From the NCBI RefSeq assembly GCF_019175385.1, contig NC_083346.1, positions 91,208,333 to 91,272,332 on the forward strand: a DNA stretch of 64,000 nt, read 5' to 3'. Made by a program: the position numbers and the translations under genes. Every line of letters begins with the position of its first letter. Within the stretch, counting starts at the first letter, position 1. Below, one piece after another: positions 14,101-24,720 of this stretch. Under the pieces are notes generated by a model. That model ran no database searches. It was not told the DNA's origin and worked only from the letters and a program-made list of their open reading frames with translations. This DNA is from Lycium barbarum. Taxonomy: Eukaryota; Streptophyta; Magnoliopsida; Solanales; Solanaceae.

Positions 14101-15170
14101 AGTCGATTACTAGCTCCTCAGAAGCCTACAACCCAGTCAAATATACCGACCAACGATGAGACCATAGTATTCACTTACTAACAGAGTAGTCCTTAAACAT
14201 TAGCGAGCTTATATTGAGTATGACCTTTAGTACCATATCTCTGACAGATCACGTGAACCTGTAAGTACGACCGTTACCAACACATGCCTAATTATTCCCA
14301 CAAGAGTCAATACTCTATAATAACCATAACTCAGACAACCATATCCATCGATACCGTTTTGTCATGCCGAACCCCCTTTACCTTTCACAACCGAACACGA
14401 AATTTTCCCTCGCATTAATTGCAACCTTATCCTAACAGCCATGTCAGATTTCGATTTGTTTCTTTCCCAATATCACGAAAAGTACTCATATCCAAGATAT
14501 TCTAAGAAGTCTTACTTCGGTACGCACTTTCCACAAAATCTTCCTTCATGTCCTTATTATCAACTTCTTTTCTTTATTACTCGCGATCACAATACATTGC
14601 CCACATTTGATATCATCACCAAACTTACACTTGTTCTCACATACCAAAGTCTAATACTTTACTGTTACTGAATCGTCGACCCGCTATTAGTTCATCAGTG
14701 CCACGCGCACCATCATAAAGCCTTGACGAAGCTAAAATCAAACCGGTCATATCATCGAGCAACCTATTATTATTAAGCCACAATTGCACTTGTCACTTCC
14801 GAGCAACCCCACGCTGAAACATGGAGACCCTGAACCCTCTGAACTATCTTCCCATTTCTCACGAACTTTCACAATAACGAGTCTAATCGCTACTCCACAT
14901 AGAAATCGAGTCTAACCGTGACTCCACACAATCAAAACCTTAGGCCATAACTTGTGACTAAACTGGATCACGTGTCCGAATTAGGATAACACCTCTCGTA
15001 CCATACCATGATGCGGAATATAGATCAACCATTCACATAAGAATTTAAGGACGGATTTTCATCTTCCAATGATGATCAAGATAAGAAGGTCCAGATACCA
15101 ATTGGAATCGACTAGATACTAATTTGAATAAAGTCGCACGAGAGAATGAATGAATTCAAAGTTTTATAAA
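11146..15170 (-). other. Decayed interior of element E
   Basis: About 4 kb with no convincing coding sequence on either strand; all frames are broken every 50-100 codons. A ctagtcctcgagcgat box at 11168 resembles the tcgtcctcgaatg box next to the polypurine tracts of the other Ty3 elements. That supports an interior running rightward from the LTR. I could not match any segment to RT or integrase. It is either a very old pol or a non-coding interior like those of A-C. The right limit near 15170 is approximate. Confidence 0.4.
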
Positions 15171-17004
15171 TGTCTTGGTGTATCATGTGCCTGCATCTTA
15201 CAAGACCTCTTTCTGAGTAATTTAACATTAAGTCTTCAAGTATAACTTTCTTGTGTACTTACTCTATTTTGGGCTTTGTTAATGGGCTGCCTGAACCTGC
15301 TTACTACTTGAGTCCATACATGTTTATTTCCATGGGCCTTCGAATGTCATGAAGGTTTTTGCTTAATTGCTATAACTACATATGTGTTTCTGTATATACC
15401 TGATATATATATATGCTTAATTCGAATGTTTATTTGTTTAAGTTCTTGATAATTAAGTAAGTTTAGATGCTTTCTAACTTGCATATTCCTTTTCCCACTT
15501 TGTTTGCACGGGGCACCTCCATTTGGGCCGATTTCTCTTGCATAAAACCTGTTAGGCCTGAGGCCCAACCCCTTCCTTAATCGAGTCCGAATCTGAGTAA
15601 GGGAAGCAAATATGTTGAAGGCCCACCTATGGATAAAAAATAGGCAACTGGTGGGCTTAGGTAGGCCCACTAGCCTAACTCTTCTTCTATATATATATGT
15701 GTGTGTGTGTGTGTTTTCGTATATCATTGTATATAAGTTGTATATGTGTGTGTGTGTGTGTGTGTGTTTGTATATCATTGTATATAAGTTGTATATGTAA
15801 ACAACACTTGTAAATATTAAAACCCTTTATATGCTTAGAACCTAGGAAATACGTTATTTTTATTAGGAAGTCGTTTAAATGATTTTTAAACCTACTTAAC
15901 TCTGAGATATGCATGAAATCAGTGTTCAACTGTTTCTTCAAGTATAAAACTGGTTTGGTAATATGGTTAAGACTAAATGATTTTTTAGAAATGGAGCTAA
16001 GTTGCATTTTTGTGCCTTTGCCCCCTTTACGAAATCTGGAAACATAATGGATGAAGGATTAAATTAGCTTTGGCCCGTAATCCCACTTTGAACCATTTTT
16101 TAAACTGTTTTTCTCGATGGACCGAGATGACAAGTGGATTGGAATTTGAACCTCAAAATGATTTGGACACAGGGCACATTTGTAGAATTAAGATTGACAA
16201 AAAATGGAAAGACATCATAATTTTACCAAGTAAAATGGACTCTTGCATAACTTTTTTTTGACTTAAGCCAATTTTCAAAAAAAAGATCAAAGTATTTTAG
16301 GCCAAAGTCCAACTTAAAGGGACAAAATCAAAGTGGAATATACTTGGACCAAATTTTGGGTTAAGATGGTTTTGGATATGGCATATATTTAGCATATGTG
16401 AGCTTCAATGGGCTAAAATTGGACTCACTAAACTTTTTATTTTTTCTATTATATTTATATATTATAAAGGTAGATATACTTCAACTATTCTCTTATATAT
16501 ACGTAATAAAAACCTATAAGGACTAAATTCTTATCATTAGAACAAAAATAGTAGCGACTCTATTAGAGAAATCCCGACTGTGTCTTGGTCTGGAAATAAA
16601 GTGAGTTGAACACTTATACGGATTTTTGAAACCAAAAACCCCTTTTCTAAGGGGACATTTTGCCGAAATTTTGAATTTATGATAAAGAATGACATTTTGC
16701 GATAAAGTAAACACCTTTAAGCAAATAATTACATTAATCACACATTGAAGCTCGTAGGTTAACCGTATTCTACGGATCCTTAATACTAGGGTGCTTAAAA
16801 CCTTCCCTAGGGGATCACCAGAACCCTTACCTCGAACTCTGGTCCTAAAAGAATTTTTCTCTTGCTTAATAAACCCTTTTAACCTGATTTTCCAAATTTT
16901 CCTTAAATAAATTAGGTGGCGACTCTAAAAATACTAAAATCCATTTAGAGAAGCAACAACATCTTAGTAGCTTTTATGCACTAGCGTAAAAGTGAACTGT
17001 AACA
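15171..17004. other. Non-coding repeat debris, possibly a Tat/Ogre-type LTR part
   Basis: No gene is visible. A stretch around 16740-16950 has ordered landmarks (an accgtattctacggatcct box, an aaaccttccctaggggatca box, then ggtggcgactct) that I associate with the ends of Tat/Ogre-type Ty3 elements. That link is from memory and weak. A TG microsatellite lies at 15690-15800. The rest has no recognisable content. Confidence 0.3.
15690..15800. repeat. Duplicated TG microsatellite unit
   Basis: Two tandem units each contain a (TG)n run (15699-15714 and 15745-15767) followed by the shared segment tatatcattgtatataag. The repeat thus grew both as a dinucleotide run and by duplication of a unit of about 50 bp. 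Confidence 0.85.
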
Positions 17005-17738
17005 CTGGGAGTTATGGAAAAACTGGAGTTCTTGTAGGTTTGGAGAGCAAAAGAAGTTCTCAATTTACAAATTAGAAAATCAGATCATTTGTAACATCGA
17101 AGCAGTCCTCAATGTGGCATTTCCAAGCATTGACATTGGAGGAAGTTGGATAAGTATTTGTGACACAATTAAGAAACTTAGCCTTGTACTGATATGCACA
17201 CCTGTTTGCTGGAAAGAAACCTACTCTAGGTAAAGTAAAACTCAACACTGATGGGAGTTTTTGCAAGGAATCTAGAAGAGCTGGTATTGGGGAAATTATC
17301 AGAAATTAAGAGGGAGATCTTATTATGGAATTTTCTATTCGAATAGAATGTGTTTGCAATAATCATGCTGAAGCCCTTCCAGTTGAATATAGTACTACAT
17401 GGTGCAGATAGAATGACATTGATAACATTAAAAAAGAACATGATTCCCAAATCATTGCCAATATGCTTATCAATCAGGGCGCAGACAACTTAAAGCTCAA
17501 CCAAACCATCACCAAGATCCTCAAGACAATAGAGGGCATCTCTGTACAAATCTCACATTGCTTTAGAGAAGTTAACACTTTTTCAGACTACATGGAAAAG
17601 CTAGCCTCTTCAAGTAGAACTAGGACCTTATACCTTTCTCATAATAGCTTACCTGGAGAAGCAAAAGGACTGGTTCAACTTGATAAGTGGCAATTACTAA
17701 CCTTGGAAGAAGATTTGAGAAATTCAATTTCTTTGTAA
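17005..17738 (+). pseudogene. LINE-type RNase H domain remnant
   Basis: The plus-strand translation reads through an RNase H fold typical of plant LINE ORF2 C-termini. It shows KLNTDGSFCKESRRAGIG with the first catalytic Asp (about 17241), a glycine-rich turn and IIRN. After a stop comes the NNHAEAL helix carrying the catalytic Glu (about 17362), then EHDSQIIANML with the next Asp (about 17440). The final open piece, 17463-17738, carries the ISHCFREVN and LASSSRTRTL segments of the C-terminus. In-frame stops at about 17307 and 17410 break it. Only the last part of ORF2 remains, with no RT or endonuclease upstream, as expected of a 5'-truncated LINE insertion. An RNase H-like host gene fragment is a less likely alternative. 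Confidence 0.75.
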
Positions 17739-17890
17739 GCTAATCTACTTTTTGTAATATGGAAAGAGACTTGTCCAGGCTACCTCTTTCCTTTTTAAGG
17801 TTGTTTTATCAATCTTCTTTTGTACATTAGAGGCAAGGTTCCATGTCCCCCTCTAATAATTGTAATTTTCTTACTTAAATTAACATGTTA
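17739..17890 (+). other. Probable LINE 3' tail
   Basis: Downstream of the RNase H stop lies a T-rich segment with ttgtacattagaggcaagg and ccctctaataattgtaattt, which looks like a 3' untranslated tail. No clear poly(A) or target duplication could be fixed. Confidence 0.4.
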
Positions 17891-18519
17891 GGGGTCAAGC
17901 CAAACCCCCCACACCTTAGGTCCACAAACTAATGGTGATGACTTAACATAAAAAATAAAAATAAAACTATAAGACTATATTCTCATGCCGTTCTTAATTT
18001 CCACATGTTTTAGCTAGGAGGGTTTCCCTTAAAATAAATTGTATAGATTATGATTATGATTTGATGTACCAAAATGACATAAGTTTATTCCAATGGATTG
18101 ACGTGAAATCAACTCGTCAAGCACCGCCACGTATGCGCAACTAATTTTCACATTCATTCACACATACTTGGTACACTCACTCTTGTTAGGTCCTCCTTTA
18201 CCTTTGTTTCTTCTAACATAAATGATCGTAAACCATTCACGATCAATGACAAAAAATAAGTTGCACCATTGGTAAACATATCTTGTTTACTCTAGAAGCT
18301 TTAAAGAACTGATCGCCCAACTCCTCTCTGTGCCAGGAGTGGTCAATGTATTATTTCTATCTCAAAATGGGAAGGAAACACTTAAATATCATGAAACTTG
18401 CATTGTATGTCATCCTAGCCATTAGGTGCCGAACATTACTTCAAGAAAAATTGTGTATCATGAACCTTGCATTTTAGTATATGATTCAAGAAAACTTTTT
18501 ATGAAACCCCATTCTAGTC
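17891..18519. other. Unassigned spacer
   Basis: About 630 bp between the LINE remnant and the copia LTR. The word atcatgaa(a/c)cttgcatt recurs at about 18387 and 18458. No ORF, RNA gene or known repeat was recognised. Confidence 0.35.
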
Positions 18520-18726
18520 TAATTGTAATACTTTTACTTATGGTGAAATTGTAATTAAGGTAATATAGGATGTGTAGTCCTATTAGAATAGGGTTACCTT
18601 ATTGGACTAGGAGAAAGAAGACCTTACTTCTATATAAGGAGGCCGTTGTGATGAATACAAAGCAGAAAGAATTCTCCCATTATTCGTGTCTCTCTAAATT
18701 CTCGTCCCTGTCTCAATTTTAATACG
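18520..18726 (+). repeat. 5' LTR (short) of Ty1/copia element
   Basis: A short LTR is inferred upstream of the copia gag. It has a TATA-like ctatataagg at about 18631 and a leader ending in tctctctaaattctcgtccc. A degenerate primer-binding site (atatcagagtcac, compare TGGTATCAGAGC) at about 18728-18740 marks its right edge. The left edge is a guess because no second LTR copy is present: the sequence after the polypurine region at 22930 belongs to a different repeat. Confidence 0.5.
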
Positions 18727-18769
18727 ATATCAGAGTCACATTATAAAGAACACAAAAATCCTAAAAACA

Positions 18770-19630
18770 ATGGCAGATGACGGTAAAGAAACCAGCGATG
18801 ACAGCAAAGGAATCGCCAGTGAAGAAAACAAAACTCAAAGAAAAACTAACTCTCCCTACGACATTATGTCGAATGATAACAATGGAATTGTGGTGACACA
18901 AGTCCAATTGAAGGGTGAGAATTATAAAGAATGGTCTAGATCCATGAGGACAGCCCCAAGAGCAAGAAAGAAGTTCGGCTTCATCGACGATACGATTACG
19001 AAGCCGGATGAACATTCGCTGGACTTGGAAGATTAGTGGACTATAAACTCACTGTTGGTGTCGTGGATTTGCAACACCATAGAACAAACACTTCTCTCAA
19101 TGATTTCACATAAAGAGGAAGCGAAAGAATTATGGACGAGCATCCGAGAGCGAACGACCATCATATGCAACAACTAAAGGTGGAACTTGTGGAGTGCAAG
19201 CATAAGGGAAGGCCACAGTGGATTTATATGGAAAACACACTATGTTGAGGGAGGAATTGGCAAAGTACGAATAGATTCCAACTTGTACGTGCGGAAAGTG
19301 CACGTACAATCTAAGAATGGTCCTAGAAGCCAAAGATAAGAAGAAAAAGTGCATCTCTTCCTCATGAGAATGGATGAGACAACGTATGGTATGGTGAGGT
19401 CTAACATACTCGCCTAGGAACCATTTCCATTATTGAACAAGGTCTATTCGAAGCTTGTGCAAGAAGAGCATGTGAGGAATCACATGGAAAATGGAGGACC
19501 AGAGTGAAACCCTTACCGTGACCAAGGTAAAGGGAAAAATGATGGTGCATTCTGCACACATTGCAAGAGATCCGAACATGTTGTGGACGAATATTTTTGG
19601 CTCACTGGTTATCCGAATGGGTGTCCATGA
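18770..19630 (+). pseudogene. Copia gag remnant
   Basis: The ATG at 18770 opens an 88-residue frame with an acidic N-terminus, then YDIMSNDNNGIVVTQVQLKG and ENYKEWSRSMRTA, the copia Gag N-terminal signature. A stop follows at 19034. After it, recognisable Gag segments (WTSIRER; VQEEHVRNHM) continue in shifting frames. A nucleocapsid knuckle lies at about 19552-19615: CTHCKRSEHVVDEYFW. It keeps C-x2-C-x4-H but has Tyr where the last Cys belongs and Glu for the usual Gly. A short SR/G-rich stretch follows. The protein would form the virus-like particle; with several stops and a damaged knuckle it is dead. Confidence 0.8.
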
Positions 19631-20089
19631 AATAAAAAAGAGACGATAAAATCGGTGGAAGAAGATGAGGATGATAACACCAGCAGGGGGGTGGACCGGG
19701 ATCCAGTCGTGGAAGACGCAATTACAGGGCTAACATCTTGGTCGTCAAAGAAGGAACTCAGGCATAGACAGGACCAATGAACACAGGCAAGATAGGACTT
19801 CATAATTTGAGCTTCCAAATAGAAATAGCTCGGTGTAGACGAGAGAAGGAACAACCATCATAATAAAAGGATAATGTTGAAAGATATCCTTTAGGTTCCG
19901 GATTTAACACGCAATTTAATTTCTGTGTCATAACTTACTGATCATTTAGATTGTGATGTAAAATTTAACAAAATTATTTGTGCTATACAGGATCCCACCG
20001 CGAGAAAGCTGCTTGGAACGGGTGAGCGTCGACGTAGGCTTTACTATTTTTGAAATATGCCGCGGATACAAGCTTTGAAGGAGGAGCCA
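19631..20089 (+). pseudogene. Copia protease/linker region (very decayed)
   Basis: This interval should hold the aspartic protease, but I see no D-S/T-G active site. A segment near 19895-19945 (frame reading GFNTQFNFCVIT) and RKLLGTGERRR near 20003-20035 fit the linker between protease and integrase. The interval is shorter than usual, so part of protease has probably been deleted. Confidence 0.45.
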
Positions 20090-21040
20090 GTTGATTGGTT
20101 CGATATTTGGCACAAATGGTAAGGTCATCCTTTAGCACAAGTAACGAAGTCCATTACATCATTAGGCATAAAAGAGAGTAGTATTGAATCAGATAAAGAA
20201 TGTGCTATGTGCCAAAGGGCAAAGCAAACAAGAAGTGATTTTCCCTTAAGTGATAATATAGCTTCAGCTATCTTTGAATAATTCATTGTGATTTATGGGG
20301 ACCGTATAGAGCCCCTTCTTCTTGTGGTGCTTTGTATTTTATTAATGTTGTGGATGATTGTTCGCAAGCCGTGTGGATTTTTCTAATAGTAGACAAGAAA
20401 TAAGTGTCCCAAACCCTAAAAAATTTCTTTTCCTTGGTGTATAGGCAGTTTGGTAAGAGGGCGAAGCTTGTAAGAAGTGATAATGGAACTGAGTTCACAT
20501 GCATGAAGACTTACTTCTTGGAACATGGGATTCTTTTCCAAACATCTTGCACGGGGACACCATAGTAGAATGAAAGAGTCGAAATAAAACACCATCACAT
20601 TCTTAATGTGGCGTGAGCATTAAGATTTCAGGGCCATCTTCGATCATATTCTGGGGAAAATGTGTTTGACTGCGGGGTACTTGATCAATAGAACACCATC
20701 TTATATTTTGAATAGGAAAATCCTCTATGAAGCTTTATACAAGGAGACGCCCCGGTATGATCATTTAACGGTGATAGGGTCACTATGCTATGCACACACA
20801 AAGGGAAGAACGGGGGACAAGTTTGAGAGTTGGAGTCCTAGGTGTGTCTTCTTGGGATACCCCCACGGAAAGAAGGATTGGAGAATGTATGACTTAGAGA
20901 ACAATGAATATTTAGTCTCAAGAGATGTGGACTTCTATGAGACTAAGTTCCACTTTACTGTAAGATCAAGTAACTTGGTCGACAACATAGAAGTGATCCT
21001 GGATGAAATTGAGGGAGAAAGAAACCAACACAACTTCTAA
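20090..21040 (+). pseudogene. Copia integrase remnant
   Basis: The HHCC zinc-binding region survives as LAQVTKSITSLGIKESS followed by CAMCQRAKQTRSDF (20128-20240). A +1 shift then leads to the catalytic core. The first Asp is in HCDLWGPY (about 20284-20307), the second in RSDNGTEF (about 20477-20500), and the third catalytic position is Glu in NERVEIKHHH (about 20569). In-frame stops occur at about 20401, 20563 and 20566. The final open segment, 20660-21040, holds AGYLINRTPSYILNRK and the RCVFLGYPHGKK box typical of copia integrase C-termini. The enzyme would insert element cDNA into chromosomes; it is inactive here. The order integrase before RT identifies the element as Ty1/copia. Confidence 0.88.
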
Positions 21041-21590
21041 GAAGACCAGACTAATAATGTAGGTACGAACGAAACTCAGATGGATGAAGTACGGACACCG
21101 GATACCGACCCTATGGAGCATTTAGAATTAGACCGGGCAGATGCCTGTCCAGATAGAGAAAACATTGAGGAAGCATAGACTGAAGGTGTTGGGGCCAAAA
21201 AAGTTCCATCGGATGAACAATTCTGTCGGGGTAAATGTCAGAAGCATGAATTGATTTGGTTGCGTGATTACGTCACTGAAACATTCCAGAAAGAAAGTCC
21301 ATCAATATGTCCGCCCCATAATCAACAACCCTCAGGTGAGCCTTACCCTTTAGCTCACTATATATCTTGTGATATTTTTTACTCACAACACCAAAGCTTC
21401 CTTGCAGAAATCACCATAGGAACCGAGCCAAAAAACTTCTCGAAGGCAATGAAAAAAGGAACAATGGAGAAAAGCCATGCAGTAAAAGATCCAAACATTA
21501 GAGGACAATGGAACGTGGACATTAGAAACATTGGCACCGATAAAAAAAACTCTTGGATGTTGATGGGTGTACAAGATTAAGTACAACTCT
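21041..21590 (+). pseudogene. Copia linker between integrase and RT
   Basis: Codons continue in copia style through an acidic spacer (ETQMDEVRTPDTDPMEH-like) and a stop near 21176. A 109-residue open piece at 21251-21580 then carries LRDYV and HYISCDIF followed by AMKKGTMEKSHAVKD, the usual run-up to copia RT. No catalytic residues are expected here. Confidence 0.65.
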
Positions 21591-22895
21591 GACGATACAA
21601 TCGAGTGTTAAAAGCTAGGTTGGTCATTTTTGGGAATAAACAGGAGGAAGGAATTGACTACAATGAAAATTTTGCTCCAGTTACTAATGTAGTAACCGTA
21701 TGGACCTTCCTGGAAATTGCGGCTACGCGAAATTGGGAGTTGCATCAGATGGATGTTCGTAATGCCTTCTTGCATGGTGACCTTACAGAGCAAGTTCATT
21801 TGAAATTACCACCGGGATTTCGTGTTCCTAGTTGAGGTCAAGTATGTCGACTCCAAAAATATTTGTATGGTTTGAAACAAGCCCCACGGTGCTAGTTTGT
21901 GAAGTTGTCAAGTGCTTTGTTGAAATATAGGTTCAAACAGTCGTGCTCAGATTATTCTTTTTTCACGATGCACCAAGGAGGTATGCAACTTAACGTCTTA
22001 GTCTATGTGGATGACTTGATTATCTCTGAAAACGACCATAGTGCCATTGAATGATTCAAAGAATATCTCCACACATGTTCTCACAGGAAGGATTTAGGCC
22101 CTCTAAAGTATTTTCTGGGAGTTGAAGTAGCACGTGCACCAACCCGGTTATTTCTCTGTAATGGAAATATGCCTTGGATATAATCTCTAAGTTCATATTA
22201 CTAGGAGCTAAACCAATCAATACTTCCATAGAACATAATCACGATTTGGCGTTAGACGAAGGAGCCAATTTGAGAGATCCGGAACCAAACCGACTTCTGG
22301 TCGGTAGATTGATATACCTCAGATTTATGCAACTTGAGTTTTCATATTGCGTGCATGTTCTGTCTTAATTCATGTAGCAACTGAAAGAAGCACACTGGAA
22401 CACGGCTCTCCGTATGGTGAGCTACTTGAAGAAGAGCCCATGACAAGGTATTGTGATGAGAAAAGATTGTGATCTCCAGTTGTACGGATGGTGTGATTCA
22501 GATTGGAACGTATGTCCATTGACTCGAAAATCACTTACTGGTTGGTTAATCTCCCTCGAGAATTCACCAATATCATGGAAAACCAAAAAGCAACACATCG
22601 TCTCTCGCTCTTCAGCGGAGGTGGAATAGCAACCAATGGTAATGACAGTCTGTGAATTGAATTGGTTAAAGGGAATTTTGCATAGTTTGAATGTTGAACA
22701 CAAATCTCCGGTGAAAATGTATTGTGATAGTCAAGTGGCATTGTATATTGCACGAAATCCGATGTTTCATGAACGGACTAAACACATTGAAGATGACTAT
22801 CACTATGTTCGGGACGCACTCCAGTTTGGTATAATACTTCCAGTCATATTTCAACCAGTGAGTAATTGGCCGATGTGTTTGCCAAGGCTTTAGGT
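21591..22895 (+). pseudogene. Copia reverse transcriptase-RNase H remnant
   Basis: RT begins with KARLVIFGNKQEEGIDYNENFAP split around 21608-21670, followed by the WELHQMDVRNAFLHGDL block with the catalytic Asp (about 21735-21780). LYGLKQAPR follows at about 21862, and the YVDD active site is intact at 22001-22021 (VYVDDLI). Stops occur at about 21832, 22054 and in the frames between 22180 and 22370. RNase H keeps GWCDSDW (about 22488), SLTGWLISL, SRSSAEVE with a stop (about 22610) and YCDSQVALYIARNP (22720-22760). The C-terminus runs into NWPMCLPRL and an ending near 22890. The domain order and motifs are clear; the damage is all small lesions rather than large deletions, so it is an old but nearly full-length copy. 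Confidence 0.88.
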
Positions 22896-22942
22896 AAATC
22901 GCAACATCAATATTCGAGACCCTCATGCTCCAACTTGAGAGA
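22896..22942 (+). other. Copia polypurine region, 3' LTR absent
   Basis: After RNase H, the stretch ending in tccaacttgagagagg (about 22929-22944) matches the position of a copia polypurine tract. What follows is not a copy of 18520-18726 but an inverted Ty3 LTR fragment, so the 3' LTR has been lost. Confidence 0.55.
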
Positions 22943-23375
22943 GGTATGTGTCACTCTCTGAACCATGGCCTAGGTGTAACATGACACTCGGTGCCTTACT
23001 GCATATGACCTAGCGAACTACATGGATTGCTGAATCAACATGGGACATGTTCTGATGCAGAATATAAGTTAAAAATGAATGATCTAACTAAAACATGAGA
23101 CTTATTTATCATAACTCTGAAAATACCGTTTTAACATAAGTGCAGAAATCGTCTGAAAACATCATAAGTATGAGCCAACACGGGTATACAACATTGAACA
23201 TCTAACATGACTTGTTAGACCAGTCTATGAAACCTCCGAAACAAGAGTCTGAATACAAAAAATGTTTACCGGGCCATGGCCCCAACATACCTATACGACA
23301 TAAACATGAATGTAAGTAAAGAAAACACCTCGAATGATATGGGGTTCACAAAAAACTGATACGAGCAATGTCCTA
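22943..23375 (-). repeat. Truncated LTR of the S family
   Basis: This segment is a diverged inverted match to the end of solo LTR S (about 61140-61554). Shared blocks in order are accatggcct..gtgtaac, gacactcggtgcctta, ctgaatcaacatg, a ccgggcc..ggcccc box (about 23268-23284) and ctgatacgagcaa (about 23357). It starts near its LTR end and breaks off inside, so only about 430 bp remain. Confidence 0.65.
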
Positions 23376-23399
23376 ATGAGCAGTATATTTGCATATCGG

Positions 23400-23557
23400 T
23401 TTGGGTGTGAAGCTAGCCACACTTATAAACAGGAGGTTGCAGGGAATTTAGGAATCATTGACCTTTCTTTCTATCTTAGATCGTACCATAGAGCCAGAGT
23501 CTAGGAAAGATCACTTCTGACCCTTTTTTCCTGTAGGTAAGTGCAGACTAACAAAAG
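23400..23557 (+). other. Orphan Ty3 5' leader
   Basis: This matches, on the plus strand, the leaders of elements C (36700-36800) and inverted A, B and D. Shared words are gccacacttataaacagg, gcagggaatttaggaat and cttagatcgtaccatagagcc. A proper leader should follow a plus-strand LTR and a primer site, but here it abuts an inverted LTR fragment, so the junction is a rearrangement. Confidence 0.65.
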
Positions 23558-23929
23558 ATGAAGAGGTCAGCCTCGGACAGTGGGGGTGCTAAGAAGGCCC
23601 GCAAAGTAGATTCAGGACAACAGGCTCCGGGACCTAGCATAAGGATCCTCAACTATTCCATTGAGACCGATCCCTCTGAGGACCCAGTGACGATTCCTCC
23701 AGAGTTTCTGACTTCCAGGGAGGAGGACCCCTCAGAGGACAGTTATGACACGGACCCGTCTGAGGGTTCGTATGGGACACCGAAGGAGGAGATTCCCGAG
23801 ACTGCACCAGCTACTCCTATGGTAGAGCACTACGTCAGACCAGCTACCCCAGTGAGTGTTACTAATCACTCTAGCTCTCTATTTGGGTCGTCAGTAAACC
23901 AGAAGTTGCTGGATTATCCGTGTCCCTAG
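23558..23929 (+). CDS. Acidic Ser/Pro/Glu-rich ORF with NLS-like N-terminus, unknown function
   Basis: A 123-residue frame opens at ATG 23558 just after the Ty3-type leader, where gag would begin. Residues 2-17 hold two basic patches, KR then KKARK, separated by a Ser/Gly spacer, which resembles a bipartite nuclear-localisation signal. The middle repeats the word DPSED/DPSEG four times (about residues 38-70) and is strongly acidic, followed by a Pro/Thr-rich tail. There is no zinc knuckle, capsid or enzyme motif and no membrane segment. After the stop at 23927 another frame stays open with an Arg/Lys-rich segment (about 23930-24060), so the original protein may have been longer. I do not recognise the family. 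It may be a diverged Gag N-terminus, an accessory ORF of an element, or chance. No repeat of it appears elsewhere in the window. Confidence 0.4.
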   Translation: MKRSASDSGGAKKARKVDSGQQAPGPSIRILNYSIETDPSEDPVTIPPEFLTSREEDPSEDSYDTDPSEGSYGTPKEEIPETAPATPMVEHYVRPATPVSVTNHSSSLFGSSVNQKLLDYPCP

Positions 23930-24392
23930 GACTCAGATGAGAGAGAGGACGAAGGCTAGACTAGCAGATGGTGGGAAGACAATAAGGAAGAGCACAGTTC
24001 GCTTTATATCCCACCAGATCAGGCTAAGAACTGATCGGCTACAGGTATATGAGTCTTTATTGGAATTTCCTATGTGTGTGCATTTACTGTACGTTACTAT
24101 TTAATAGCGGCGAGCGGAAATCCTAAACGGACCAATAACAAAAGTATCTATAAGTAACTACGATCAAGGTGTTTTCACCACCATTTGGAATCTTGAAATT
24201 TGGGATGAAACGTAGTCATACATGCAGATTGGAGGTGATTATAAAGAATTTCAAACGCAAAATTAGCATTTGTTTAGTCGGAAGCGTAAGAGATCCCTTT
24301 TAATCCGGAGGGAGATGCATTACGAGAACTTATTGGGATCCGTTAGAACTTCAACTTGTTCTAGGTCATGCGATAAAGGTCACGCAGCAGGG
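23930..24392. other. Unassigned spacer
   Basis: Apart from a possible continuation of the preceding ORF in another frame up to about 24100, nothing is recognised between the acidic ORF and the 5S-derived copy. Confidence 0.35.
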
Positions 24393-24496
24393 TGGATGCG
24401 ATCGTACCATCACTAACGCATCGGATCCAATTAGCACTCCAAGGTTAAGCGTGCTGAGGTGAGAGTAATACTAGGATGGGTGACCCCCTGAGAAGT
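24393..24496 (+). pseudogene. 5S rRNA-derived sequence (pseudogene)
   Basis: The segment starts ggatgcgatcgtaccat and keeps the order of plant 5S rRNA: cactaacgcatcggatcc, ttagcactcc, ggttaagcgtgct, gagagtaatactaggatggg and tgacccc. The internal RNA polymerase III control regions can be made out: an A-box-like ggttaagcgtgctgaggtga (24443-24462) and a C-box-like ctaggatgggtgacccc (24471-24487). It departs from 5S rRNA at several positions and loses similarity after about 24496, about 15-20 bases before the natural 3' end, and no T-run terminator follows. It is a single copy, not an array. It could be a retroposed or dispersed 5S copy, or a piece of a Cassandra-type TRIM, whose LTRs carry 5S sequence; I saw no TRIM LTR pair. 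Confidence 0.8.
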
Positions 24497-24720
24497 ATAT
24501 TAAGAGTCCTACAAATTTAGACATAAGAGACAGATGAGAAGCTAGAGTAGCCTAAGGGAAATTGGAGTATGCGGAGTGGTTGGAAATCTTGAAAGATCGC
24601 GAAGAAGGAGGCGGACTAGACCGACAAAGAGAAAGAAGGCGCATCGCAACTCTAGAATTAGGATAAGTTCGAAAAGTATTTGGAAATACCTTGTAAGCGA
24701 GGCGTTAGTAAATATATATG
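24497..24720. other. Unassigned sequence downstream of 5S copy
   Basis: Purine-rich sequence with a short Arg/Lys-rich frame (24576-24776) that runs out of this stretch into element B. This makes it a chance frame. A Cassandra-like TRIM body would be expected here if that explanation were right, but no terminal repeats are visible. Confidence 0.35.

Noticed and set aside
11146..15170. Minus-strand ORFs at 11777-12025 and 12954-13304 as pol remnants of E
   Set aside because: No RT, RNase H or integrase motif could be read in any frame; the frames are short and unrelated to each other.
18520..22942. Full-length copia element with two LTRs
   Set aside because: No second copy of the short LTR follows the polypurine region; an inverted Ty3 LTR fragment is there instead.
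24100..24125. gcggcgagcgg resembling a 25S rRNA segment
   Set aside because: Only about ten bases match and the surrounding sequence is unrelated to large-subunit rRNA.
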